Positions 8,612 to 15,151 of a stretch of 20,415 nucleotides of DNA are shown piece after piece. The position numbers were made by a program, and so were the translations under genes. The notes below the pieces were generated by a model. That model did not search any database, was not told the DNA's origin, and worked only from the letters and a program-made list of their open reading frames with translations. Source of the DNA: Deinococcus sp. (lineage in GTDB: Bacteria > Deinococcota > Deinococci > Deinococcales > Deinococcaceae); the NCBI GenBank assembly GCA_025351205.1, contig JANXWI010000472.1, forward strand, positions 1-20,415. The letters run 5' to 3'. Each line of letters starts with the position of its first letter. Position 1 is the stretch's first letter.

Positions 8612-8639
8612 CCCTCACCCCCTCTCCCACAAGGAGAGG
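8612..8639. repeat. Dispersed intergenic hairpin repeat, copy 2
   Basis: CCTCTCC (8621-8627) and GGAGAGG (8633-8639) form a perfect 7-bp stem with a five-base loop. The reverse complement aligns with the repeat at 6433-6483 minus its 15-base insert. The rest of the gap 8550-8773 holds no gene I can support. Confidence 0.65.
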
Positions 8640-8760
8640 CGGAAGAGAATCCCCGTCAGACCGGTTGACGGTGTGCTGGTCCGGCCTGTGTGGTTGCCCG
8701 CGCCCGGGTGGCAGGGTGATCTGGGTGGCCCCGCGCTCAGGTGGCCCCGTTTCGAAGTGG

Positions 8761-8766
8761 CATAGT
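8761..8766 (+). promoter_or_regulatory. -10 box CATAGT, leaderless start
   Basis: CATAGT followed by 7 bases and the ATG at 8774. Confidence 0.5.
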
Positions 8767-8773
8767 GCCGCAT

Positions 8774-9454
8774 ATGAACGGTTCTGATACGAGCGGTCTA
8801 CAGCTCAGCACTGGGCAGCTCAGCACCGGGCGGCTCAGCACCGGGCGGCATCTGGCCTTTGACTGGGGCGGGGTGTTCACCATCGGTACCTTCGACGGGC
8901 GCTCCACCGCGCGGCTTTCCGAACGCCTGGGTCTGGACGTGGAGGCGGTGCGCACCAGTTATTTCCGGCATGTCCGGCAGCTGGAAGTCGGGGTCTGGAG
9001 CCTGCCGCAGTTCTGGGAAGTGCTGGCCCACGAAACCGGGGCGGCGGCTGACCCGGCCTTCGGCTACGCCGAGTTCGAGGCGCTCTATCTGGGCAGCATT
9101 CTGCCCAACGCCCCGATGTACGCGCTGCTCTCACGCCTGCCCGCCGGGGTGCGGGTGGGCCTGCTGAGCAACAACTATCCGGTGGTGAGTGAACATCTGC
9201 GCCGCGACCCGGCCTTCGCGCGGCTGCACAACCCGGTGTTCAGCAACGAGATCGGCGTCAAGAAGCCCGACCCGGCCTCGTTCGCGGCGCTGCAAACGGC
9301 GATGGGGATGGCGGCTTCTCAGGTGGCCTTCGTGGACGACGTGCAGGAGAACATCCTGGCGGCCCAGCAGTTGGGCTTTCACGGCCTGATCTACGACCAT
9401 ACCCAGCATGCCGATTTCGAGCGGCGGCTGGCGGCGTGGCTGTCGGGCCAGTGA
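8774..9454 (+). CDS. HAD-superfamily hydrolase (subfamily IA-like)
   Basis: A 226-aa cytoplasmic phosphatase-like protein. Motif I is FDWGGVFT with the nucleophile Asp30. The usual second Asp is replaced, as in the DxGGV variant group of IA hydrolases. Motif II is LLSNN with Ser132, motif III is VKKPD with Lys163/164, and motif IV is VDDVQEN with Asp188 and Asp189. The cap domain lies between motifs I and II. Such enzymes act on small phosphorylated or halogenated substrates; the substrate is unknown here. Residues 11-25 are three copies of LSTG(Q/R), from a 15-base tandem repeat, which pushes the catalytic core away from the start. The ATG at 8774 is favoured by the -10 box 7 bases ahead. 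Confidence 0.88.
   Translation: MNGSDTSGLQLSTGQLSTGRLSTGRHLAFDWGGVFTIGTFDGRSTARLSERLGLDVEAVRTSYFRHVRQLEVGVWSLPQFWEVLAHETGAAADPAFGYAEFEALYLGSILPNAPMYALLSRLPAGVRVGLLSNNYPVVSEHLRRDPAFARLHNPVFSNEIGVKKPDPASFAALQTAMGMAASQVAFVDDVQENILAAQQLGFHGLIYDHTQHADFERRLAAWLSGQ
8804..8848 (+). repeat. 15-bp tandem repeat, three copies, at the HAD gene 5' end
   Basis: Units at 8804-8818, 8819-8833 and 8834-8848; the last two are identical and the first differs at two bases. In frame, each adds LSTG plus Q or R. Confidence 0.9.
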
Positions 9455-9541
9455 TGTGGATTTCGGTGAATTGCGGCTGACCCGGCGGCAGGAACGGGGC
9501 CGTGACCTGATCCGCACCGGGTACCGGAAGCCTGGGCGCGG

Positions 9542-9547
9542 TACAGT
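9542..9547 (+). promoter_or_regulatory. -10 box TACAGT, leaderless GTG start
   Basis: TACAGT followed by 6 bases and the GTG at 9554. A second in-frame GTG at 9548 touches the box and is therefore unlikely to be the start. Confidence 0.55.
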
Positions 9548-9553
9548 GTGGCC

Positions 9554-9898
9554 GTGAGCGATCCCGAAGGCCGCGCCGCGATTCGCCTGTTGCAGGGCTA
9601 TCTGTGGCATCCGGCGCAAGCAGACCTGGACCTGGAATCCTACCTCCCGCGCGAACTGGACGAGGCTTACCTCCTCTGGGACGCGGTCAATCCGCCGTTC
9701 GCTTTTTTTGAGAACGGTGAACCCACCGCCCACCAGACCTTCTACCAGTTCACCGTCTTGCAGGTCTATGGGGCGCGCCCTGGGGCACCTGACCTGAACG
9801 CCGACGCGACTGCCGCCTCACAGGCGCTGGGACCACTGCTGGAGGCCATGCCCGCCGGGGTGGGCTGGCAGCTGTGGGAAGACCTGCGGGAGCTGTGA
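9554..9898 (+). CDS. Small acidic protein of unknown function
   Basis: A 114-aa soluble protein, Leu/Trp/Phe-rich and acidic (LRELDEAYLLWDAVNPPFAFFENGEP in the middle part). It has no signal peptide, membrane helix or motif I recognise. It is the first gene of a probable three-gene unit with the 70-aa protein 46 bases downstream and the DJ-1/PfpI protein. The aromatic-rich composition suggests a folded domain, not a random frame, and the promoter box fits. Confidence 0.65.
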   Translation: MSDPEGRAAIRLLQGYLWHPAQADLDLESYLPRELDEAYLLWDAVNPPFAFFENGEPTAHQTFYQFTVLQVYGARPGAPDLNADATAASQALGPLLEAMPAGVGWQLWEDLREL

Positions 9899-9944
9899 TG
9901 TCTGATGTGATGCCTGAAGCCGGGACGTTCAGGGGGCCGGGACG

Positions 9945-10157
9945 ATGAGCGGCGGGCAGGAGCGGGCCTACTGGCTCGATCTGCACATCCAGCACGACCT
10001 GCACCCCAGGCGTTTCGACACCCTGGACACGCTGCGCAGCTATCTGCGAAAGGTCGAGCGCCTGAGCGACGAGGCCATTGCCGAGCTGAGCCAGACGGGC
10101 GTGGTGGCCCCGCCGCTGGCCCGGCTGGTCTACCGCCTGGAGCGCCCCTTTCAGTGA
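9945..10157 (+). CDS. 70-aa protein of unknown function
   Basis: A small basic protein (MSGGQERAYWLDLHIQ at the start, LARLVYRLERPFQ at the end) predicted to be mostly helical. A GGGGG stretch about ten bases before the ATG can act as ribosome site. Its stop codon overlaps the GTG start of the following gene by four bases (GTGA), so the two are translationally coupled. No family recognised. Confidence 0.68.
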   Translation: MSGGQERAYWLDLHIQHDLHPRRFDTLDTLRSYLRKVERLSDEAIAELSQTGVVAPPLARLVYRLERPFQ

Positions 10158-10807
10158 CCGACAGCTCAGAACCTCTGCCCGAATCTGGCGCTTCGCCCGA
10201 CCCCGGCCCCCAGGTGGCGATCCTGGTGTATCCGGGGGTCAATGAGCTGGAACTGGGGCTGATGCTGGGGCTGCTCTCACCGCTGGGGCTGCCAGGGAGC
10301 GTGGGCACTCCGGGCGCGGCGGTCCTGACGGTGGCGCGTTCGCGGGGCAGCGTGCTGTGTGCCGGTGGGCTGGTCTGCACCCCGCAGCTGATTTTTGCGG
10401 CGGCCCCCCGTCTGGCGGGCCTGCTGATTCCGGGCGGGCTGGGCGCACAGAAGGCGGGCCGTGACCCGGCGGTGCGGACCGTACTGGCGCAGGCGCAAGC
10501 CGGGCTGGTGCCCACCGGGGTGTGCGGCAGCGGCCTGCTGCTGGCTGGTGAGGCGGGGCTGCTGGCAGACCGGGTGCTGGGCTGTCCGGCAGGGCTGACC
10601 GACACGGTCTGGGGCTACCTGCCTGCCGACCTTCAGGCTGAGCGGGCGGTGTCGGACGTGCGGGCGGGCAGCGCGGCCCTCTACAGCGGCCCCGGTGGTC
10701 TGAAGGCGGTGACGGTCATCCTGAATCTGGCGGCGCAGGTGTGGGGGGCAGAGAAAGCACAGCGGGCGGCGGAGCGTGCCGGGGCGACGTGGGTTCCGGG
10801 TGGGTAA
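10154..10807 (+). CDS. DJ-1/PfpI-family protein (class I glutamine amidotransferase-like)
   Basis: A 217-aa protein. The N-terminal strand VAILVYPGVNELEL and the segment LAGLLIPGGLGAQ are typical of DJ-1/PfpI proteins. VPTGVCGSGLLLAGEAGLL contains the nucleophile-elbow cysteine, Cys124. The family's usual next residue pattern (C-T/A-G) is changed to C-G-S-G. No AraC-type HTH follows, so this is the stand-alone form. Members act as glyoxalases, isocyanide hydratases, proteases or chaperones; the exact role is not predictable. The first ~20 residues are a Pro/Ser-rich tail. Start is GTG overlapping the previous stop. Confidence 0.8.
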   Translation: MTDSSEPLPESGASPDPGPQVAILVYPGVNELELGLMLGLLSPLGLPGSVGTPGAAVLTVARSRGSVLCAGGLVCTPQLIFAAAPRLAGLLIPGGLGAQKAGRDPAVRTVLAQAQAGLVPTGVCGSGLLLAGEAGLLADRVLGCPAGLTDTVWGYLPADLQAERAVSDVRAGSAALYSGPGGLKAVTVILNLAAQVWGAEKAQRAAERAGATWVPGG

Positions 10808-10845
10808 CCTCTGACCAGAGGGCGTGAACAGGTCGGAGGTCCCAG

Positions 10846-10941
10846 ACGGCGTTCTCCCGATTCTTTCCACTTGAAGCCGAAACACTGTCCGAGGAGGACA
10901 GGTAAGGTGCCCAACGTTTCAAACGGCGTTTTCCTGATTTT
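10846..10941. repeat. Two copies of a degenerate 19-base intergenic repeat plus hairpin
   Basis: ACGGCGTTCTCCCGATTCT (10846-10864) and ACGGCGTTTTCCTGATTTT (10923-10941) match at 16 of 19 bases. Between them CTGTCC-gagga-GGACAG (10885-10901) forms a perfect 6-bp hairpin. All lie between two converging genes, which makes a transcription-end role possible, but no T tract follows. Confidence 0.55.
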
Positions 10942-10997
10942 ACTGCCTTCTGGACAGAGCACCGCCCGGACCATTGATCAGTCACATGCTCGCGGCT

Positions 10998-11900
10998 CTA
11001 CAGACTCAGCTGCACCATCAGCCGTTCCATGACGGCCCCGGCGTCCAGCCCGCGTTTCATGGCCTGATCGGCCTCCAGAATGCGGCCCAGGTGTGCCCTG
11101 ATCCTGGCCTCGTTCAGCCTGCGGGCCACCTCCAGCGCCTTCTTGGCGGGGTAGGGCTTGACGTTCAGGCGCTGGGCGGCGAGCGCCACGGTCACGCGCT
11201 CGCCGCCCGCCAGCAGCGCCACGGTGCGGGCCACCAGACTGTACTGCCAGACCACCGCGCCCATGATCTTGAAGGGGTCCTCGCCGCCCGCCAGCAGCCG
11301 CCGCAGCTGTCCCAGGGCCTCGGCTGGCCTGCCCGAAGTGGCCGCGCCCAGCATGGCGAACGAGTCGCCGGGAGCCTCCAGGCCCACCACCCGCGCCACG
11401 GTCTCGCGGTTGAGCAGCCCGCTGTCCAGCAGCTCCAGCTTGTTCAGCTCGGCCACGATGCCCGCCAGATCGCCGCCGAAGACCTCGGCCAGATACAGCG
11501 CCGCGTCCCGGTCCAGCTTCAGACGCATGGCCTGTGACCGCTTGGCGACCCAGCCAGCAACGTCGCCCGTCTTGGCCGGGGCGGGGGAGACGTGGTGTTC
11601 GCCCTGAGCCTCATAGAGCTTGACGCGTGCGGCGCTGGGAGAGGGGTCGAGCAGCGCCACGGTGGCCCCCGATTTGGCCAGCAGATCGAGCAGCGGGGCG
11701 GCCACCTTCACGCCACTCAGGTCGATGAACACGGCGCTGTCCCCGAACAGCGAGGGGGCCAGCAGCGGGGCCAGGACCTCGGCCTTCACGTCGTCGCCGC
11801 CCACACGCGGCAGGTCGCGCAGGTTCAACCCGCGCTTCGCCAGCACCTCGCGGGCCAGCTCCTCGGCCAGAAAGGCGTGACCACTGAATGCCAGAAACAT
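10998..11900 (-). CDS. holA: DNA polymerase III delta subunit
   Basis: A 300-aa protein with the organisation of HolA, the clamp-loader subunit that opens the beta sliding clamp. The N-terminal part (FSGHAFLAEELAREVL, then LAPSLFGDSAVFIDLSG) fits the first domain of the AAA+-fold delta subunit. The segment near 160 (GGDLAGIVAELNKLELL) is a hallmark of the family, as is the LLAGGEDPFKIMGAVVWQYSLV region near 215. The C-terminal helical collar ends with ILEADQAMKRGLDAG. No Walker A is expected in delta and none is seen. The start is supported by a TAGACT -10 box six bases ahead. Confidence 0.87.
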   Translation of the reverse strand: MFLAFSGHAFLAEELAREVLAKRGLNLRDLPRVGGDDVKAEVLAPLLAPSLFGDSAVFIDLSGVKVAAPLLDLLAKSGATVALLDPSPSAARVKLYEAQGEHHVSPAPAKTGDVAGWVAKRSQAMRLKLDRDAALYLAEVFGGDLAGIVAELNKLELLDSGLLNRETVARVVGLEAPGDSFAMLGAATSGRPAEALGQLRRLLAGGEDPFKIMGAVVWQYSLVARTVALLAGGERVTVALAAQRLNVKPYPAKKALEVARRLNEARIRAHLGRILEADQAMKRGLDAGAVMERLMVQLSL

Positions 11901-11906
11901 GCGGGA

Positions 11907-11912
11907 AGTCTA
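11907..11912 (-). promoter_or_regulatory. -10 box TAGACT, leaderless start of holA
   Basis: On the minus strand TAGACT is followed by 6 bases and the ATG at 11900, identical in sequence and spacing to the kinase promoter at 4877. Confidence 0.6.
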
Positions 11913-11980
11913 GCGCCTCAGGTTCGGCACTTGGATGCCAGCCGGGCAGCGTCTGTCACCCGCGTTCGTCTCTGCTGTGC

Positions 11981-12028
11981 CTACAGCCTGACAGTACTTC
12001 TGAAACCTGAATTTCTACAGCCTGACAG
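11981..12028. repeat. 14-bp direct repeat of the Ser/Thr kinase 3' end
   Basis: CTACAGCCTGACAG is present at 11981-11994 and 12015-12028. The second copy holds the last codons and the TAG stop of the kinase (minus strand); the first is a duplicate just downstream. Confidence 0.85.
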
Positions 12029-12788
12029 AACGCAGCGCCGCCAGCAGCTCTGCGGCACTCTGGAAGCGGTCTGCCGGGTCGCGGTGCAAGCAGCGTTCCA
12101 GCAGCGGCTGGAGGGCCAGCGGCAGCGGCAGCGGCCCGCGCACGGCGCGGCTTCCCAGCAGCCAGCCGAGCGGATCGGCGTAGGGCGGTACCCCGGCCAG
12201 CGCGTCCCAGAACAGCACACCCAGCGCGTAGATGTCGCTCCTGGGGTCGCCGCGCACCCCCTGAAACTGCTCGGGGGCCATGAAGTGCGGCGTGCCCATG
12301 CGGGTTCCGGCGTGGGTGTCGCTGCTGGCCCGGCGGTCGTGCGCCATGCCCAGGTCGATCAGGCGCACGGCGCACGTTTCCAGCCTGTTGTCGGCGAGCA
12401 TCACGTTTTCCGGTTTCAGGTCGTGGTGCGTCACGCCCTGGGCGTGCAGATACACCAGCACCTGAAGCAGCCCGTCCATCACCCGCACGGCCTGGGCGGG
12501 AGCCACCGGCCCGTCCTCGATGACCTCGCGCAGCGTACAGCCCTGCACAAACGGGAAGGTCAGGTTGCGGGCACTGCGCTCCAGCAGCGGCACCAGCAGC
12601 GGGTGAGACAAGCGCCCGTTGATCTGCCCCTCGTGCGAAAAGCGCTCCTGCTGCTCCGGGTCGCCGCTGCTCAGAATCTTCATGAACACCGGCTGCCCCT
12701 GCCACTGGTCCGCGTGGTGTTCCACTCCGCCACGGAAGCCCAGACACGTCGGTGATTCGGCGGTCAGGGCGCGGGCGGCGGAGGTCAT
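12015..12788 (-). CDS. Small Ser/Thr protein kinase (Hanks type)
   Basis: A 257-aa, kinase-domain-only protein with no membrane segment. Key residues are seen: Lys37 in VFMKIL, Glu53 (likely helix C), and the catalytic loop HHDLKPENV with Asp123, Lys125 and Asn128. Also present are DLG in place of DFG (Asp145), MAPE at 170-173 and SDIYALGVLFWD with Asp185. The conserved Arg is in DPADRF. The glycine loop is degenerate (GFRGGVEHH), and the loop has His before Asp where Arg is usual. Thus it is probably active but of the non-RD type. The frame is open far upstream. The ATG at 12788 is chosen because TATGAT lies 7 bases before it. No PASTA or other sensor domain is attached. Confidence 0.85.
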   Translation of the reverse strand: MTSAARALTAESPTCLGFRGGVEHHADQWQGQPVFMKILSSGDPEQQERFSHEGQINGRLSHPLLVPLLERSARNLTFPFVQGCTLREVIEDGPVAPAQAVRVMDGLLQVLVYLHAQGVTHHDLKPENVMLADNRLETCAVRLIDLGMAHDRRASSDTHAGTRMGTPHFMAPEQFQGVRGDPRSDIYALGVLFWDALAGVPPYADPLGWLLGSRAVRGPLPLPLALQPLLERCLHRDPADRFQSAAELLAALRSVRL

Positions 12789-12795
12789 GCCCGGC

Positions 12796-12801
12796 ATCAT
12801 A
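12796..12801 (-). promoter_or_regulatory. -10 box TATGAT, leaderless start
   Basis: On the minus strand TATGAT is followed by 7 bases and the ATG at 12788. The box overlaps an alternative ATG, which argues for the downstream start. Confidence 0.55.
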
Positions 12802-12940
12802 GCGTGAGAAATCTGACATCTTTCATACGGGAGTGATGAGAAGCGAATAAACCACGAAGCCCGTCTCAGGGTCGCTGCGCCGGACCCGCCCTGACCGTCC
12901 GGGTTCACGGGTGCCGGGGTAGGCATCCGGTGAATTGTGA

Positions 12941-12946
12941 CATACT
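12941..12946 (+). promoter_or_regulatory. -10 box CATACT before the leader ORF
   Basis: CATACT followed by 7 bases and the ATG at 12954. Upstream bases 12802-12940 contain no further gene that I can support. Confidence 0.5.
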
Positions 12947-12953
12947 CTGCGAA

Positions 12954-13019
12954 ATGTTGACCCCCAGGACCGTGCAGCAAACGCCACACATGGGTCGGCG
13001 CTGGAGCGGCCAGCCATGA
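12954..13019 (+). CDS. 21-codon leaderless leader ORF of the ABC permease
   Basis: A reading frame of 21 codons that starts directly after a -10 box and ends with a TGA overlapping the ATG of the permease (ATGA). It contains TPRTVQQTPHM and a basic GRRW patch. The Shine-Dalgarno-like GGAG of the permease (13003-13006) lies within it. The overlap suggests translational coupling: ribosomes that load on the 5' end of the mRNA would reinitiate at the permease. No stretch of one amino acid is seen, so a classic attenuator is not evident. Confidence 0.5.
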   Translation: MLTPRTVQQTPHMGRRWSGQP

Positions 13020-13825
13020 CGCTGAGCACTCCGCCCCTGCCGGGCACACCGAACAGACGTCGGCCTCCGAGCGGACTGACCCTGCTGGCCTGGACCGTGG
13101 GCGCGGCTGCCGCTTTTTACCTGCTGTTCGTGCTGATCACGCTGGTGCTGCGCCAGGCGCCCGACCCGATTGGCGCAAATGCCGACCTGTTTGCCTCGGC
13201 GGCCCGCACGACCCTGTTTCTGACGCTGGCGTCGGGGGCCGCCGGGCTGGTGGTGGGCGTACTGGTGGGGCTGGCCCGCACCAGCAGTTTCGTGCCGCTG
13301 CGCTGGTTCGGGGGTATTTACGTCTGGCTGATCCGGGGCACGCCGCTGCTGCTCCAGATTCTGTTCACGTACAACGCCCTGCCGCTGATCTTTCAGGCCC
13401 TGCATATCCCCGTGCAGCTCGACGATTTCTGGTCGGCGGTGCTGGCGCTGTCGCTGAACGTCGGGGCCTACAACGCCGAAGTCATCCGGGCGGGCATTCA
13501 GGCGGTGCCCAGGGGCCAGAGCGAGGCGGCGCGCTCACTGGGCCTGAGTGGCGCGCAGACCATGAGAAGCGTCGTGCTGCCCCAGGCGCTGCGGATCGTG
13601 GTGCCGCCGCTGGTCAACAACCTCGTGGCGCTGCTTAAGGATTCGTCGCTGGCCTCGGTGATCGGCATTCTGGAACTGGTCAACCAGGGCGGGCGCATCG
13701 CCAGTTCCAGCTTCCAGTTCGTGCCGGTGTACGTCACGCTCGCGGCGGTGTATCTGGCCCTGACCACGGTGCTGACGCTGTTCACCGACGTGCTGGAAAA
13801 ACGGGTGCAGGTGGCTGGCCGCTGA
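13016..13825 (+). CDS. Amino-acid ABC transporter permease (HisM/GlnP type)
   Basis: A 269-aa inner-membrane permease for polar amino acids. There is one membrane helix near 22-47, followed by the conserved transport core with about four more helices. GNPxRGTPLLLQ-type sequence appears as WLIRGTPLLLQILF near 110, and NVGAYNAEVIRAGIQAVP near 150 is a family hallmark. The EAA loop GQSEAARSLGLSGAQTMRSVVLPQ near 165-190 contacts the ATPase. The window has no binding protein or ATPase next to it, so the rest of the transporter must be encoded elsewhere. The ATG overlaps the stop of a 21-codon leader ORF, and the gene ends 13 bases before a shared terminator hairpin. Confidence 0.9.
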   Translation: MTLSTPPLPGTPNRRRPPSGLTLLAWTVGAAAAFYLLFVLITLVLRQAPDPIGANADLFASAARTTLFLTLASGAAGLVVGVLVGLARTSSFVPLRWFGGIYVWLIRGTPLLLQILFTYNALPLIFQALHIPVQLDDFWSAVLALSLNVGAYNAEVIRAGIQAVPRGQSEAARSLGLSGAQTMRSVVLPQALRIVVPPLVNNLVALLKDSSLASVIGILELVNQGGRIASSSFQFVPVYVTLAAVYLALTTVLTLFTDVLEKRVQVAGR

Positions 13826-13831
13826 ATTCAG

Positions 13832-13862
13832 AAAAATGCGCCCACCATTGCCGGGTGGGCGC
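13832..13862 (-). terminator. Hairpin terminator between converging genes
   Basis: GCGCCCACC (13838-13846) and GGTGGGCGC (13854-13862) form a perfect 9-bp stem with a 7-base loop. On the minus strand ATTTTTC follows, so it best ends the lipoprotein gene, but it may stop the permease transcript too. Confidence 0.85.
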
Positions 13863-13884
13863 TGTGCCTGCGCTCTGGAAGAGG

Positions 13885-14538
13885 TCAGGAAAAGTTCGAG
13901 AGGGTGGCGGTGGTGTTGCCCAGTGTGAACGACAGCCGGCATCCGGCCAGCGCGTCCTGATCGGCGCTGATGGCCGCCGTGAGCGAGGCGTCGTTCCTGC
14001 CGCCGCTGGTCAACACCCTGATGATGGCGTCGCTGGTCGCGGCGTCGGCGCTGATCATCAGGGTGTTGTCGGCGACGGTGTAGCTGGCCGCGCCCAGGCC
14101 CTGGCTGGACTTGCTCAGCGTGACGCTCAGGCCCGGCGTCTGGGCGATGGTGGCCGTGCCCGCCGCGTCCGTAACACTCACGTTGAGCGACTTGAGCGTC
14201 ACCTTGAAGGTGTCGGGCATGGCGCAGGTTCCGGTCACGGTGGCGCTGGCAAGGCCGGTGTTGAAAGCCACGCCGTGCGGCCTGATGCCAAACGGAATGT
14301 TGTCGGGGAAGGTGAAGTCGTCGAAACTCGACGGTGGCGTGGTGGTCCGGGTGCTGTAGCTGATGCTCGCGCCCACCGACTCGGCCTGGAGCACGCCGCT
14401 GGGAGCCAGAACCGCGCCCGTCAGTCCGGCGGGGTTGGTGATGGTCTGCGGCGGCACGAGCGCCCCGACCAGAGAGCCGCAGCCCGCGAGCAGGGGAAGC
14501 GTGAGGCCGAGCAGTCCGTACAGGGGAAGCTTGTTCAT
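13885..14538 (-). CDS. Lipoprotein of unknown function
   Basis: A 217-aa predicted lipoprotein. The signal peptide MNKLPLYGLLGLTLPLLAGC has a lipobox LAGC with the lipid-modified Cys20. The mature part is Ser/Thr/Gly/Val-rich and predicted beta-rich (for example FDDFTFPDNIPFGIRPHGVAF). It contains two further cysteines (one in TGTCAMPD, one in AGCRLSF) that could form a disulfide. I recognise no family. The start has a good Shine-Dalgarno (AAAAGGA, 6 bases before the ATG), unlike the many leaderless genes here. An inverted repeat GGTGCA/TGCACC (14554-14573) lies in the probable 5' leader. Confidence 0.82.
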   Translation of the reverse strand: MNKLPLYGLLGLTLPLLAGCGSLVGALVPPQTITNPAGLTGAVLAPSGVLQAESVGASISYSTRTTTPPSSFDDFTFPDNIPFGIRPHGVAFNTGLASATVTGTCAMPDTFKVTLKSLNVSVTDAAGTATIAQTPGLSVTLSKSSQGLGAASYTVADNTLMISADAATSDAIIRVLTSGGRNDASLTAAISADQDALAGCRLSFTLGNTTATLSNFS

Positions 14539-14710
14539 CGTTGTCCTTTTGATGGTGCATGTCTGGGTGCACCGGAATCCGGGGGTGACGTTCGGGCAGC
14601 AGGGCGGAGATTCGCGGGGCGAACGCGTCAAGCATAGGCAGCCGCGACGAATACCGCCGTGAAAAATCCGCGACGTCTGGCCGCCGTTCAGGCAGTCGGG
14701 ACCGCCAGAG

Positions 14711-14732
14711 AAAAAGCCCGCACCGGGCGGGC
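14711..14732 (-). terminator. Original tRNA-Ala terminator, displaced by the island
   Basis: On the minus strand GCCCGC-CCGGT-GCGGGC is followed by TTTTT. It lies 28 bases beyond the duplicated tRNA 3' end at 14761, where the terminator of the uninterrupted tRNA gene would be. Confidence 0.8.
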
Positions 14733-14760
14733 CTGCTCCATTTCTGTTGGTGAAGATTCG

Positions 14761-14807
14761 CTGGTGGAGACACGGGGATTCGAACCCCGGACATCCTGCT
14801 TGCAAAG
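14761..14807 (-). repeat. Left attachment site: displaced tRNA-Ala 3' part
   Basis: Identical to 18421-18467 over 47 bases. It covers the tRNA from the anticodon region to the CCA end but has no 5' half, so it is not a working tRNA. The match stops abruptly after TGCAAAG, within the anticodon loop/stem, where the crossover probably occurs. The following 127 bases up to the arm repeat show only CTACC-rich sequence (14887-14925), perhaps extra weak arm sites. Confidence 0.93.
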
Positions 14808-14934
14808 TGGCTGGGAGCATGTCTCAGGGCTTCTATGAATGTCTAAGAATGCCGGGTGAATACCGACTGGGCGCGGCTTTATCTCTCTACCCTATCCGGT
14901 TGTCTTCTACCCATTCCTACCCTCTATTTTGGTG

Positions 14935-14955
14935 CTACTACACCGCTACTACACC
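14935..14955 (+). promoter_or_regulatory. Probable integrase arm-type sites, left end
   Basis: CTACTACACCG followed by CTACTACACC: an 11-base unit in tandem. The same 21 bases, in the same orientation, are found at 18330-18350 at the other end of the element and nowhere else that I saw. Confidence 0.65.
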
Positions 14956-15091
14956 GCGTTACACCGCCCCTTACTGGCGTCCTACACGCTTAGAAACGGG
15001 TAGAATAGAAACAGAAAACCGCCCCTGTAGGAGCGGGCCAAACCTGGCGGGCTGGCCTCTCCAATCTAGCCGGAAGTGGGAGAGGTTTTGT

Positions 15092-15148
15092 ATGTCGGCA
15101 ATGGCCCCCTCAGAAGCACGAGTGCAGGTCTGGCGCTACAACTTCTAG
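15092..15148 (+). CDS. 18-codon small ORF in the island
   Basis: ATG at 15092 with GGGAGAGG 6-13 bases upstream and a TAG stop at 15146; the product includes SEARVQVWRYNF. The ribosome site is the right arm of a hairpin CCTCTCC/GGAGAGG (15056-15085) followed by TTTT, so translation or transcription may be controlled there. It is in the same frame as the next small ORF, with only a TAG and one sense codon between, so the two could once have been a single gene. Confidence 0.35.
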   Translation: MSAMAPSEARVQVWRYNF

Positions 15149-15151
15149 AAT

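Noticed and set aside
8327..8848. CRISPR-like array
   Set aside because: The repeats are adjacent 15-base coding units with no unique spacers; no CRISPR array is present in the window.
11592..12755. Long plus-strand frame opposite holA and the kinase
   Set aside because: It is a Gln/His/Arg-rich shadow frame of two well-supported minus-strand genes.
12789..13049. N-terminal extension of the Ser/Thr kinase frame
   Set aside because: The composition is not kinase-like, it overlaps the divergent permease region, and TATGAT sits right before the ATG at 12788.
14761..14807. A second tRNA-Ala gene
   Set aside because: Only the 3' part is present; the 5' acceptor strand, D arm and half of the anticodon stem are missing, so it is an attachment-site remnant.
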